Shown here: positions 49,284-58,545 of the stretch, in pieces | How positions within the stretch are numbered: the stretch's first letter is position 1 | Layout of the letters: every line of letters begins with the position of its first letter | From: Chryseobacterium viscerum | GTDB lineage: Bacteria > Bacteroidota > Bacteroidia > Flavobacteriales > Weeksellaceae | Direction: 5' to 3' | Length of the DNA stretch: 64,000 nt | Assembly: GCF_002899945.2 (NCBI RefSeq) | Contig: NZ_PPEG02000006.1 | Coordinates: 62,001-126,000 of the forward strand | Notes under the pieces: generated by a model | What the model was told of the DNA's origin: nothing | Databases searched by the model: none | The model's input: the letters and a program-made list of their open reading frames with translations, nothing else | Position numbers and translations under genes: made by a program

Positions 49284-50951
49284 ATGCATACAAGAATTGT
49301 TTTCAACTTTCTAGCTGTTTTTTTATACTGTCTGTTTTCTGCACAGACCTACGAAATTCAGTATACCAGTTCATATAACGGAAAAACAACTGCTGACCAG
49401 CCCTCCACCATAGTTTGGGTTAATGAGAAAGAAAATTTCATCCTCAACAGTACAATCAAAGAACAAAAAAGCAACTTTCCTTATGAAATCACTAAGGTTG
49501 AAAAGCCATTAAACACAATTGTTTCGTATGCTTTTTTAAAACCAGAATCCATTATTTCAACATCGGATGCCGAGTCTGTAGGAAAACAGGATTTTGAACT
49601 CACCAATGAAACAAAAAAAATCTTAGGATACAACTGTAAAAAAGCCGTTACAAAGGTTAATTCAAATACCATTGAAGTCTGGTATACAAATGACCTGAAG
49701 CTGAAAGGCGGACCTTCTGTTTTGGGACAGAATTTAGGGCTGGTTCTGGAAGTTGAGCGAAATAAAAACTCTTTAGTTACAGCCAGTTCCATTAAGAAAA
49801 TTAAAAATACAGGAATTGAAAATATCCTGAAAGGAAATATACAAACTACCGATCAGCTGGGGTACAAAGACCTTCTTTGGAAAAGCAGATTCATCACCCT
49901 GAACGTTTTTGAAAATGAAATGATCAATTTCTCTGACGCCTCCAAATCCGACGACCAGATCAGGAGATATGCTAATGGTACCATTATTCTTAAAAAGATA
50001 AAATTTCCTGCTATTACAGAAGGTGAAAACATTTTTGTAGAACTGAAACAACAGTCGAACGGAGATGCCTATGACAGAACCGGAACTGTATTTTTTATTC
50101 CACAGGATAAAGAAAAGTCTTTTTTTGATGGATTGGAAAAAGGAGCAAAAACACTTCCCGTCTACGAAAACGGAAATGGAAAGCAGTATTACGGAATAAC
50201 GACTACAGATGTCTACAGTCCTGCTATGGAAATGATGCGATTCTTTACCCCTTTTGGAATCCAGAAGTTCAATCATATTCAGCTTAAAGGAAAAACCTGG
50301 CAGACGATCAGCCCTTACCGAGAGGATATCACAGAGCTGAAACCTGCATTATCAGGAAAAGAGCTTTGGGTGGGTACATTCATTGGCAATTATGATAAAG
50401 GAGGACACAAAGTAAGTCTTGATATTACCATTCACAAGAGTGATCAGAATATTTATAAAAATAATATCGCCATCCCTTTATTTAATACTTTAAATATTAT
50501 GGAAATGGCTGGGCAGGACTATTCTACGATGTTTAATCAGGATAAAGGACTGCTTGTTAGTTTCACTCTAAATAAAGATCTGAAAAATGCGCAGCTAAGA
50601 TATACCACTACCGGACATGGAGGCTGGGAAAACGGAGATGAATTCGTTCCAAAAGCCAATTCTATTTTTGTTGATGAAAAACCGGTATTTTCATTTGTAC
50701 CATGGAGAACAGACTGCGGATCATATCGTCTTTATAACCCTGCTTCGGGAAATTTCCCGGACGGGCTTTCTTCATCAGACCTCAGCAGATCAAACTGGTG
50801 CCCGGGAACGGTTACCAATCCTAATTTCATTCCTCTTGGAGATTTGAAAGCGGGAAAACATACAATTCAGGTAAAAATTCCACAGGGTCCTACAGAAGGA
50901 ACAAGTTTCAGCTCATGGAATGTTTCGGGAACGTTACTGGGAGTCCAATAA
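49284..50951 (+). CDS. GLPGLI domain - PNGase F-like fusion protein
   Basis: This 555-residue secreted protein has a signal peptide (to about 20), a GLPGLI-type domain (about 20-200, with ENFILNSTIKEQ and TKKILGYNCKKA) and a C-terminal part of about 350 residues resembling peptide-N-glycosidase F, the asparagine-linked glycan hydrolase known from Elizabethkingia. Shared features are the DAYDRTGTVFFIP segment (Asp264 near the place of PNGase F Asp60), GHGGWENGDEF (Glu449/Glu453 near Glu206), and the C-rich DCGSYRLYN...SNWCPGTV. By my alignment the position of the third catalytic acid, Glu118, is a non-acidic residue, so activity is uncertain. Confidence 0.78.
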   Translation: MHTRIVFNFLAVFLYCLFSAQTYEIQYTSSYNGKTTADQPSTIVWVNEKENFILNSTIKEQKSNFPYEITKVEKPLNTIVSYAFLKPESIISTSDAESVGKQDFELTNETKKILGYNCKKAVTKVNSNTIEVWYTNDLKLKGGPSVLGQNLGLVLEVERNKNSLVTASSIKKIKNTGIENILKGNIQTTDQLGYKDLLWKSRFITLNVFENEMINFSDASKSDDQIRRYANGTIILKKIKFPAITEGENIFVELKQQSNGDAYDRTGTVFFIPQDKEKSFFDGLEKGAKTLPVYENGNGKQYYGITTTDVYSPAMEMMRFFTPFGIQKFNHIQLKGKTWQTISPYREDITELKPALSGKELWVGTFIGNYDKGGHKVSLDITIHKSDQNIYKNNIAIPLFNTLNIMEMAGQDYSTMFNQDKGLLVSFTLNKDLKNAQLRYTTTGHGGWENGDEFVPKANSIFVDEKPVFSFVPWRTDCGSYRLYNPASGNFPDGLSSSDLSRSNWCPGTVTNPNFIPLGDLKAGKHTIQVKIPQGPTEGTSFSSWNVSGTLLGVQ

Positions 50952-50958
50952 AAACAAA

Positions 50959-50987
50959 ACCTTCTTGCATGAGAATTGCAAGAAGGT
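50959..50987. terminator. hairpin after PNGase-like gene
   Basis: The 11-bp stem ACCTTCTTGCA/TGCAAGAAGGT with loop TGAGAAT follows the stop codon. On the plus strand it is followed by A-rich sequence, so its T-run suits the minus strand better; it may still stabilise the 3' end. Confidence 0.5.
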
Positions 50988-51242
50988 AAAAACACAAATG
51001 ATGAAAAAAAATTATTTCGAGCCACAAAGTAAGGGTTAAAATTCATATAATAAATTACCATAGATTAATAAATATGTCATTTTTATTTCGTATGATATTG
51101 CATGAATTTTAGCCAACTAAAAAAAATTAATCAAACACCTGTTAATTTCAATAAATAGTTAAAATTTTTAACTTAAAAACATAAATTGATTAAAAAAATT
51201 CGTTTTTAAATATTTTTTATTGTTATTCATAAACATCACCTT

Positions 51243-51250
51243 TACATTTG
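51243..51250 (+). promoter_or_regulatory. -7 box of asnB
   Basis: TACATTTG matches TAnnTTTG, 20 bp ahead of the start codon. Confidence 0.55.
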
Positions 51251-51270
51251 TTCCATAAATAATAAAAATT

Positions 51271-52941
51271 ATGTGTGGAATTGTATGTTTATTCGACGCC
51301 CAGCAAAAAACTGAAGTATTAAGACCTCAGATTTTAGAAATGTCAAAAAAAATCCGTCACAGAGGACCGGATTGGAGTGGAGTTTTTCAGGACGAAAAAG
51401 TAATTTTCTCTCATGAAAGACTTGCCATTGTAGATCCTACCTCTGGAAAACAGCCTTTATTTACAAAAGACGGGAAAGTAGTATTAGCGGTCAACGGCGA
51501 AATCTACAACCATAGAGAATTAAAAGAAGAATTTCCTGATTATGAGTTTCAGACCCAGTCTGACTGTGAGGTTATTCTGGCTCTTTATAGAAAATACGGA
51601 AAAGATTTCGTTGAAAAACTGAACGGGATCTTCGCATTCGCATTATATGATACTGAGAATGATGTTTATCTTATCGCCCGTGATCATATGGGAATCTGCC
51701 CTCTATATCAGGGGTGGGACAAAAACGGAAACTATTATGTAGCTTCCGAATTGAAAGCTCTTGAAGGGGTATGTAAAAAAATAGACACCTTCCTACCGGG
51801 ACATTTTGTTTACAGCAAAGACGGTGCTGATCTTCAGCAATGGTACACCAGAGACTGGGATAGTTTTGATCAGGTAAAAGAAAACGAAACAGATATCGCA
51901 AAGTTGAGAAAAGGTCTTGAGGATGCCGTTCACAGACAATTGATGAGTGATGTGCCTTATGGAGTACTTCTTTCAGGTGGTTTAGATTCTTCGGTGATTT
52001 CAGCGATTACTGCAAAATATGCCCGTCAGAGAATTGAAAGCGGAGATACACAGGAAGCATGGTATCCAAGACTTCACAGTTTTGCTGTAGGACTTGTAGG
52101 TTCTCCCGATCTGGCAGCGGCTCAAAAAGCAGCAAAACATATAGGATCTGTTCATCATGAAGTCAACTTTACGGTTCAGGAAGGACTGGATGCCATACGC
52201 GATGTCATCTATCACCTTGAAACATATGACGTGACCACGATCAGAGCATCCACCCCGATGTATCTTCTGGCAAGAGTGATCAAATCTATGGGAATCAAAA
52301 TGGTGCTTTCGGGAGAAGGTTCTGATGAATTGTTCGGTGGATATCTATATTTCCATAAAGCTCCCAATGCAAGAGAATTCCATGATGAAACGGTAAGAAA
52401 ACTGGGTAAACTTCACCTGTACGACTGCTTAAGAGCCAACAAGGCATTGATGAGCTGGGGTATTGAAGGCAGAGTTCCTTTCCTTGATAAAGAATTTATG
52501 GATATTGCGATGACTCTTAACCCACAAGATAAAATGATCAATACTGCTGAAGGAAAAATTGAAAAATGGGTATTGAGAAAAGCTTTTGAAGATATGCTTC
52601 CAGATTCTATTGTATGGAGACAAAAAGAACAATTTTCAGATGGTGTAGGCTATTCATGGATCGATACCTTAAAAGAAGTTGCTGAAAAAGAAGTAACGGA
52701 CGAAATGATGGCTAACGCAAGATTCAGATTCCCGCTAAACACTCCTCAGAACAAAGAAGAATACCGATACAGAACTATTTTTGAAGAACATTTCCCAAGT
52801 GAAACCGCTGCCGCTACTGTGCCATCTGTGCCATCTGTAGCCTGCTCCACTCCTATCGCTCTGGAATGGGATGAAGCTTTCAAAAAAATGAATGACCCAA
52901 GCGGAAGAGCCGTGAAGGTACATGAAACGTCATACGAGTAG
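51271..52941 (+). CDS. asnB: asparagine synthase B (glutamine-hydrolysing)
   Basis: AsnB makes asparagine from aspartate, ATP and glutamine. The 556-residue protein starts MCGIVCLF, so Cys2 becomes the N-terminal nucleophile of the glutaminase domain (about 2-200). The synthetase domain has the PP-loop SGGLDSS (235-241) and LSGEGSDELFGGY. The C-terminal region contains a short repeat, V-P-S-V-P-S-V, that looks like a local duplication. It is monocistronic. Confidence 0.94.
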   Translation: MCGIVCLFDAQQKTEVLRPQILEMSKKIRHRGPDWSGVFQDEKVIFSHERLAIVDPTSGKQPLFTKDGKVVLAVNGEIYNHRELKEEFPDYEFQTQSDCEVILALYRKYGKDFVEKLNGIFAFALYDTENDVYLIARDHMGICPLYQGWDKNGNYYVASELKALEGVCKKIDTFLPGHFVYSKDGADLQQWYTRDWDSFDQVKENETDIAKLRKGLEDAVHRQLMSDVPYGVLLSGGLDSSVISAITAKYARQRIESGDTQEAWYPRLHSFAVGLVGSPDLAAAQKAAKHIGSVHHEVNFTVQEGLDAIRDVIYHLETYDVTTIRASTPMYLLARVIKSMGIKMVLSGEGSDELFGGYLYFHKAPNAREFHDETVRKLGKLHLYDCLRANKALMSWGIEGRVPFLDKEFMDIAMTLNPQDKMINTAEGKIEKWVLRKAFEDMLPDSIVWRQKEQFSDGVGYSWIDTLKEVAEKEVTDEMMANARFRFPLNTPQNKEEYRYRTIFEEHFPSETAAATVPSVPSVACSTPIALEWDEAFKKMNDPSGRAVKVHETSYE

Positions 52942-52960
52942 AGAATAGATTAGCCAATTA

Positions 52961-52977
52961 TGAATCGTCAATTCGTT
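52961..52977 (+). repeat. 17-bp dispersed repeat, copy 2
   Basis: TGAATCGTCAATTCGTT is identical to 36797-36813. It is followed by words such as ACAATTCACTTTACATGG and by the small hairpin TGCCTATTGAGAATCAGGCA. Confidence 0.55.
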
Positions 52978-53086
52978 GCATTTGTAAATTTTCATCGTGT
53001 AAAATAATTCACAATTCACTTTACATGGCAACAACTGCCTATTGAGAATCAGGCACAACGGCTAACTCCCTCAGTTATAATTTATC

Positions 53087-53112
53087 AATCCTGTAGCAAT
53101 ACAGGATTTTTT
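53087..53112 (+). terminator. terminator after asnB
   Basis: AATCCTGTA pairs with TACAGGATT around a 4-nt loop, followed by T-run. Confidence 0.75.
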
Positions 53113-53178
53113 CTTGAATTAACGATAATAATATAGCATAATTTAACTGACAATCCAAAATAATATCTAATAAATAAT

Positions 53179-53186
53179 TATATTTG
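53179..53186 (+). promoter_or_regulatory. -7 box of the 53.2-kb gene
   Basis: TATATTTG matches TAnnTTTG. It overlaps a TTG at 53184 that could be taken for a start codon, so the ATG at 53214 is preferred. Confidence 0.55.
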
Positions 53187-53213
53187 GAAAACGAAAATAT
53201 CAATTATAAAAAA

Positions 53214-54026
53214 ATGAGAAGAAACCTTACTGTTTTATTTGCTTTATTAGCCATAAGTTTTGCTTTTGGACAGGGAAAATATGGCAAATATCTGAATTCA
53301 AAAAAGCTTGCTTTAGCTTATAAGAGTGTGAAAGATGCAGATAAAGATGACTACTATCAACAATTCTACTGGCTTGTAAAAGCAGAGCAGCTGAAAACGT
53401 ATCCTCACCTTAAAGATATAAAACCAATCGTTTTATATGAGTTTGTAAAATATGTAAACCCTCAGAATCCAACCAAAAAATTGGACGGTAGAGCCAAAGA
53501 ACTAAGGGCTACAGCAGAATTATCATTAAATCAATATTTTAAAAATAAAAAATTTGAAAACAATTCTGTTTTAATGTACAACCTTGAAACGTATGTAGAT
53601 CCTTCAAAAGGTCAGTATTATACAAAGGTAGATCCTGAAAAAATCAAGGAGCTTGTACCGAAAGAACTATTTGCTTTCAACTCTGTCAACAGAAATGTTG
53701 GGGAAGAAAAAACATATTACCTTTGGATCGATAAGAAAAAAGACGATCTAAACATTGTAGATATCATTCCTAACGAAAAAGAAGATAAAGCTTTCTACGC
53801 TAGACTGAAACAATATCTTCCAAGCTATAAGTTTTCAAAATATGTTCCTTCTGTAAAAAAAGGAAACAAATCTGACAAAACGGATATCGATTATTATTAC
53901 ATCATGCCGTTTGAACAAAACACTGATAACATTGAATATAAAACAAAGGATTTCAAAACTTTCATCTTAAGCCAGTATAGAAAAGCCGGTGACGAATGGA
54001 AAGGAGTAGAAAAACCTAGAAAATAA
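53214..54026 (+). CDS. secreted hypothetical protein
   Basis: The ATG at 53214 gives 270 residues with a signal peptide (MRRNLTVLFALLAISFAFGQ). The mature protein is rich in Lys, Tyr and Asp with segments such as YKSVKDADKDDYYQQFYWLVKAEQLKTYPHL and YYIMPFEQNTDNIEYKTKDFKTFILSQYRKAG; it is probably a soluble periplasmic protein. I recognise no family. It is monocistronic with its own promoter and terminator. Confidence 0.75.
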   Translation: MRRNLTVLFALLAISFAFGQGKYGKYLNSKKLALAYKSVKDADKDDYYQQFYWLVKAEQLKTYPHLKDIKPIVLYEFVKYVNPQNPTKKLDGRAKELRATAELSLNQYFKNKKFENNSVLMYNLETYVDPSKGQYYTKVDPEKIKELVPKELFAFNSVNRNVGEEKTYYLWIDKKKDDLNIVDIIPNEKEDKAFYARLKQYLPSYKFSKYVPSVKKGNKSDKTDIDYYYIMPFEQNTDNIEYKTKDFKTFILSQYRKAGDEWKGVEKPRK

Positions 54027-54030
54027 ATCA

Positions 54031-54062
54031 AAAAGTCCTGTGAAATCTCGCAGGACTTTTTT
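54031..54062 (+). terminator. terminator after the 53.2-kb gene
   Basis: AAAAGTCCTG pairs with CAGGACTTTT around a 10-nt loop, followed by T. Confidence 0.85.
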
Positions 54063-54167
54063 AATTTTATATGGATTTCCTGATCTAAAGATCAAACCGC
54101 TTAAAGCAAGCAATTTCTTCACATAAAAATAAGTCTGGAAGTTTTTTGACTGCCCAGCCTATACCCA

Positions 54168-55571
54168 ATGACAGAAGTAAGCACACAAAAGACATCCATA
54201 AAGAAAATACTTCCCCTGATTCTCGCTACTGCTATTTTCATGCAGATGCTGGATTCCACAATTCTTAATACTTCCCTGCCTTCTATTGCAAAAGACCTGA
54301 AAGAATCTCCGCTCAATATGCAGAACGCCATTATCAGCTATGTTCTGACCTTAGCGGTTTTTATGCCTGCAAGCGGATTTCTTGCAGACCGGTTCGGGAC
54401 AAAAAAAATATTCATCTTTTCATTGATATTGTTCAGCTTAGGTTCTCTGTTTTGTTCCTTGTCTCAAAATCTTACCCACCTGGTTATTTCAAGGGTTATC
54501 CAGGGAGTTGGAGGAAGTTTGATGACCCCTGTCGGAAAGCTGGCACTGATCAAAACGTTTGATAAAAGCGAATTGCTCAAGGCCATGAATTTTGCTATTA
54601 TCCCAGCTCTTATTGGTCCCGTACTGGGTCCATTAGTCGGAGGTTATATGGTAGATTATCTTTCCTGGCACTGGATATTTTTGATTAATATTCCTATTGG
54701 CATTTTGGGAATTATTTTGGGGTTAAAATTTATGCCCAATTATAAATCTGACGATGTAGATTTTGATTTAAAAGGCTTTTTAATTTTTGCAGCCGCCTCT
54801 CTCCTGCTTTCCATTTCGTTGGAACTTTTTGGAGATATGCAGAATATTTCCCCCGTTTTACTTGTATTTATCATGGGCTTCCTGTTCCTGTACTATTATT
54901 ATAAACATGCGAAAAGAGGAGGAAATCCTATATTTCCATTAAATCTGTTTCAGGTAAGAACTTTCCGTGTAGGTATTGTAGGAAATCTTGCCACCAGATT
55001 AGGCATCAGCTCTGTTCCGCTACTCCTTCCACTCATGATTCAGATTGCGTACAAACAATCTGCCGTAACTTCAGGCTGGATCATTGCTCCCATGGCTTTA
55101 ACAGCTATCTTCGGGAAATCATCTGTTATTAAAATTTTAGATAAATATGGCTATCGTCAGACTTTAATGGTAAATACGTTCATTATTGGTACCCTGATCT
55201 GTCTGCTCGCTATTCCTGATATACACACTTCTTTATATTGGTTTGTGCCAATTATCGCTGTACTAGGTTTTTTCAACTCTATCCAATTTACCTCTATGAA
55301 CACTATTTCTATTGCCGACCTCCGGAATTTCCAGACGAGCAGTGGAAACTCATTAATTTCGGTGAATCAACAGCTGGCCATCGGATTTGGAATAGCATTC
55401 GGGTTGATTGTTTTAAAACTATTTGAAAATACAGACCTGATCAAAGGTGAAATTCACAATGCATTCCGGTACACATTTCTCACCGTAGGAATATTGACGA
55501 TTATATCTGGGTTTGTTTTCAGAAGACTCCATATTTCGGATGGAAAAAACATGAAGTCGAAGGAAGAATAG
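54168..55571 (+). CDS. MFS transporter, DHA2/EmrB type
   Basis: This 467-residue proton-driven exporter has the major-facilitator motif A GFLADRFGTKKIF, motif D1-like LDSTILNTSLPSIAKDL and motif C in the region ALIGPVLGPLVGGYM, with 12-14 membrane segments. These features mark drug:H+ antiporter family 2. Substrates may be toxic or waste compounds. It is monocistronic and not next to a regulator or a membrane-fusion protein. Confidence 0.9.
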   Translation: MTEVSTQKTSIKKILPLILATAIFMQMLDSTILNTSLPSIAKDLKESPLNMQNAIISYVLTLAVFMPASGFLADRFGTKKIFIFSLILFSLGSLFCSLSQNLTHLVISRVIQGVGGSLMTPVGKLALIKTFDKSELLKAMNFAIIPALIGPVLGPLVGGYMVDYLSWHWIFLINIPIGILGIILGLKFMPNYKSDDVDFDLKGFLIFAAASLLLSISLELFGDMQNISPVLLVFIMGFLFLYYYYKHAKRGGNPIFPLNLFQVRTFRVGIVGNLATRLGISSVPLLLPLMIQIAYKQSAVTSGWIIAPMALTAIFGKSSVIKILDKYGYRQTLMVNTFIIGTLICLLAIPDIHTSLYWFVPIIAVLGFFNSIQFTSMNTISIADLRNFQTSSGNSLISVNQQLAIGFGIAFGLIVLKLFENTDLIKGEIHNAFRYTFLTVGILTIISGFVFRRLHISDGKNMKSKEE

Positions 55572-55665
55572 TCCGGTAAAATCACAATTCCGAACATCTG
55601 CCTTTTCACTCTTCATCCTACCTACGAACTTATCACAGATCAATGCTTTTCGTTGATAACTATGA

Positions 55666-55673
55666 TATTTTTG
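55666..55673 (+). promoter_or_regulatory. -7 box of the redox-stress gene cluster
   Basis: TATTTTTG matches TAnnTTTG, 24 bp ahead of the first pirin gene. Confidence 0.5.
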
Positions 55674-55697
55674 CTTATATAAAAAATCAACAATGTG

Positions 55698-56573
55698 ATG
55701 GCAACTAAAAAAGTAGAAATCGTAGTATCTCCACGACCTGCACATTTTGTAGGCGATGGTTTCAGGGTTCATAATTTTATTCCGGGAGTGCCTGGTTTAG
55801 AAATGAAAAGAATGGATCCGTTCATTATGCTGGATTACAATTCGAAATTTCATTTCAATGGATCAGAAATACCAAGAGGTGTGGGAGTTCATCCACACAG
55901 AGGTTTTGAAACAGTAACCATAGCTTATAGCGGAAAAGTAGAACACCATGACAGTGCCGGTGGCGGTGGCGTTATCGGAGAGGGTGATGTTCAATGGATG
56001 ACTGCAGCAAAAGGTGTTCTTCATAAAGAGTATCATGAAACAGAATGGGCAAAAGAAGGAGGAATTTTTCAGATGGTTCAGCTTTGGGTGAATCTTCCGG
56101 CAAAAGATAAAATGAGCTGTCCAAAATATCAGGCTATTGAAAACTCTGCAATGGAAAGAGTCGATTTAGGGGAGAATGGTTTTATAGAAGTAATTGCCGG
56201 AGAGTATAGCGGTCATAAAGGTCCTGCTTCTACTTTCACTCCACTTCATATGATGAATGCAAAGCTTAAAGCAGGAGGAAAAGCCGAATTTAATTTTCCA
56301 TCTCACTTCAATACTGCCGCTTTGGTTATTGAAGGAGGTATCATCGTCAACGGCGAGGAAAATGTGAAAACTGATCATTTGGCACTGTTTAAAAATGAGG
56401 GCGAAATTTTCACCATAGAAGCAAAAGAAGATTCTATTATTTTGATCATCAGCGGTGAGCCTATCAACGAACCCATCTTTCCTCATGGCCCTTTTGTAAT
56501 GAATTCCAGAGAAGAAATCATGCAGGCCTTCGAAGATTTCAATACCGGAAAATTTGGATATCTGGAAGATTAA
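55698..56573 (+). CDS. pirin family protein
   Basis: This 291-residue cupin-fold protein has an N-terminal pirin domain with HPHRGFE and the metal-site residues His65, His67, His109 and Glu111. Pirins bind Fe and some are quercetin dioxygenases or redox-responsive regulators. A GTG three bases upstream is a less likely start. It leads a run of eight same-strand genes (pirin, GNAT, pirin, FMN reductase, TMEM175, Fe-S, OsmC, GNAT). Its own promoter is at 55666-55673 and a palindromic repeat separates it from the next gene. Confidence 0.88.
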   Translation: MATKKVEIVVSPRPAHFVGDGFRVHNFIPGVPGLEMKRMDPFIMLDYNSKFHFNGSEIPRGVGVHPHRGFETVTIAYSGKVEHHDSAGGGGVIGEGDVQWMTAAKGVLHKEYHETEWAKEGGIFQMVQLWVNLPAKDKMSCPKYQAIENSAMERVDLGENGFIEVIAGEYSGHKGPASTFTPLHMMNAKLKAGGKAEFNFPSHFNTAALVIEGGIIVNGEENVKTDHLALFKNEGEIFTIEAKEDSIILIISGEPINEPIFPHGPFVMNSREEIMQAFEDFNTGKFGYLED

Positions 56574-56633
56574 AAGATTTAAATTTATCTTAATCATTGA
56601 TTATTCCTTTTTTTATTAACTTTATATGATGGC

Positions 56634-56666
56634 AAACCTTATAGGTTTTAGAAACCTATAAGGTTT
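56634..56666. repeat. AAACCTTATAGGTTT palindromic repeat
   Basis: Two perfect 15-bp arms, AAACCTTATAGGTTT (56634-56648) and AAACCTATAAGGTTT (56652-56666), form a hairpin with loop TAG. Each arm is also nearly self-complementary. It interrupts the cluster between the first pirin and GNAT genes. Confidence 0.8.
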
Positions 56667-56723
56667 AACTGTCATAATGAGCAAATCCTGTTAAAAAAAC
56701 AGAACGCTCTTAATACAAAATAC

Positions 56724-57035
56724 ATGAAAGCAGAATTTGAAAATATTCCTCTTGTAAAAGCGGAAAAAAGATTTGAAATAGAATTCAACGGGCATTACGC
56801 ATTCATCGATTATCGTGAGACTACCCACCAGATTGCTTTGGTACACACAGAAGCAGAGCCTGAATTGGCAGGAACCGGTGCAGCCGCTGCCGTAGTTGAG
56901 AAAACACTGAATTATATTGAAGAAAGTGGAAAAAAGCTTCTTCCATTCTGTCCTTACGTTTTTGCTTTTATCAAGAAGCATCCTGAATGGAAACGTATCG
57001 TGGATGAGAAATTTGAAGGATATGACAAACTTTAA
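56724..57035 (+). CDS. GNAT-like N-acetyltransferase (YidJ-type)
   Basis: This 103-residue protein matches the short GCN5-related acetyltransferase domain of unknown substrate. Markers are HTEAEPELAGTGAAAAVVEKTL, the acetyl-CoA binding region, and LPFCPYVFAFIKKHPEW. Such small enzymes are common near redox genes. The second GNAT of the cluster at 59733 shares the same architecture, suggesting a duplicated pair. Confidence 0.85.
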   Translation: MKAEFENIPLVKAEKRFEIEFNGHYAFIDYRETTHQIALVHTEAEPELAGTGAAAAVVEKTLNYIEESGKKLLPFCPYVFAFIKKHPEWKRIVDEKFEGYDKL

Positions 57036-57091
57036 CCCTTCAGCAAAACCACCTATTTATTTAATAACATTTTAAAAAGTATCACATCATC

Positions 57092-57991
57092 ATGTCAAAT
57101 ATCGGACTTATCATTGAAGAAAAAGCAGCAGATATCGGAAACTTTCTGGTAGGAAGGCTTCTTCCTTTCCGTGAAAAAAGAGCTGTTGGACCATTCGTTT
57201 TTATTGATCATATGGGCCCTTCGGAATTAAAGGATTATCAAAACCTTGATGTTCCGCCTCATCCGCATATCGGTTTATCTACGTTAACGTATCTGTTGGA
57301 GGGTTCTATTTTCCACAGAGACAGTATCGGAAGTGCTCTTGAAATAAAACCGGGTGCTGTGAACTGGATGACAGCCGGAAAAGGCGTTGTACATTCAGAA
57401 AGAACGCCTGAATATTTAAGACACAGTGATAAAAGACTTCACGGATTCCAGATTTGGGTAGGACTTCCGAAGCATCTTGAACAATCGGAGCCTACATTTC
57501 ATCATAGTGAAGCGGATGATATTCCGGTTTGGGAAGAAGATGGCATTCAGTATAAATTAATTGCCGGTGAAGCATTTGGCAGAACATCTCCGGTTCCTGT
57601 ACACAGCAAGCTATTTTTCATTGAGATCAAAACAAAAGACGCTAAGAAAATAAGCATTGGAAAAGATCTTTACGGAGAAGCTGCCATGTATGTGCTGGAC
57701 GGAACCGTTACCACAGACGGAAACTCATATGGTTCAAAACAGCTGATGGTTGCTAAAGACACCAAGCTTTGTGAATTTGATATGAGCGAAAACGGAACAG
57801 TTTATCTTTTTGGGGGTGAACCATTTGATGAGGAACGTTTTATATTCTGGAATTTCGTTAACTCAGATAAAGAAAAGCTCGACCAGGCTAAAGTAAACTG
57901 GAATGATCAGAATCATGATGCTTTTCCTTTGGTTCCGGGTGACGAAAAAGAATATGTTCCGCTTCCTAAGGCTATTTTAAACAGAAAATAA
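57092..57991 (+). CDS. pirin family protein (second copy)
   Basis: The 299-residue protein has pirin metal-site residues His57, His59, His101 and Glu103, almost the same numbers as human pirin (56, 58, 101, 103). Motifs are PPHPHIGLSTLTYLLEG and NWMTAGKGVVHSERTP. It differs from the first pirin beyond the N-terminal domain, so they are paralogues. It is followed 14 bp later by the FMN reductase gene. Confidence 0.9.
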   Translation: MSNIGLIIEEKAADIGNFLVGRLLPFREKRAVGPFVFIDHMGPSELKDYQNLDVPPHPHIGLSTLTYLLEGSIFHRDSIGSALEIKPGAVNWMTAGKGVVHSERTPEYLRHSDKRLHGFQIWVGLPKHLEQSEPTFHHSEADDIPVWEEDGIQYKLIAGEAFGRTSPVPVHSKLFFIEIKTKDAKKISIGKDLYGEAAMYVLDGTVTTDGNSYGSKQLMVAKDTKLCEFDMSENGTVYLFGGEPFDEERFIFWNFVNSDKEKLDQAKVNWNDQNHDAFPLVPGDEKEYVPLPKAILNRK

Positions 57992-58005
57992 ATTCAGTTC
58001 AGATC

Positions 58006-58545
58006 ATGAAAATATTAGCATTTGCCGGAAGTACTTCTTCCACTTCTATCAACAGGGAACTGGTAAAATTTGTTCTGAAAGATTTTCAGGATGAAGAAAT
58101 CAATCTGATCGACCTCAACGATTTCACAATGCCTGTTTTCTCCGTAGATCTTGAAAAGAAAGGTTTTCCGGATGAAGCCCATCGGTTTTTAAAAGTTATT
58201 GAGGAGTGTGATGTGATCATCTGCTCTCTTGCGGAGCACAACCGTTCTTATAGCGCTGCTTTTAAAAATGTTTTTGACTGGTCTTCAAGGATTAATGTAA
58301 AAGTATTTCAGAATAAACCTATGCTTCTGATGAGCACGTCTCCCGGAGGTTATGGCGGCGGAAATGTAATGAATACAGCCAAAACATTTTTCCCACAGTT
58401 TGCAGCAGATATCAAGGATACTTTTTCATTACCAAAGTTTTATGAAAATTTTGATATGGAAAGCGGAGTGATCAATCCGGATATTCTGAAGGATCTGAAA
58501 GATAAAATACAAAACTTTAAAAATCAGATTACAACGAATGAATAA
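58006..58545 (+). CDS. NAD(P)H-dependent FMN reductase family protein
   Basis: This 179-residue flavodoxin-fold enzyme has the FMN-binding start AFAGSTSSTSINRELVKF and the later LLMSTSPGGYGGGNVM. It would reduce FMN or quinones with NAD(P)H. Its stop overlaps the ATG of the next gene by 8 bp, so the two are coupled. Confidence 0.9.
   Translation: MKILAFAGSTSSTSINRELVKFVLKDFQDEEINLIDLNDFTMPVFSVDLEKKGFPDEAHRFLKVIEECDVIICSLAEHNRSYSAAFKNVFDWSSRINVKVFQNKPMLLMSTSPGGYGGGNVMNTAKTFFPQFAADIKDTFSLPKFYENFDMESGVINPDILKDLKDKIQNFKNQITTNE

Larger units (their letters stand above)
50952..51270. other. intergenic region ahead of asnB
   Basis: This 319-bp gap holds a hairpin (50959-50987) and the asnB -7 box (51243-51250). 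The rest is AT-rich without a recognisable gene or motif. Confidence 0.5.

Noticed and set aside
52801-52860. V-P-S-V-P-S-V in AsnB as a frameshift or a separate repeat element
   Set aside because: The frame stays open, and the rest of the C-terminus continues the asparagine synthase pattern, so it is a small in-frame duplication.
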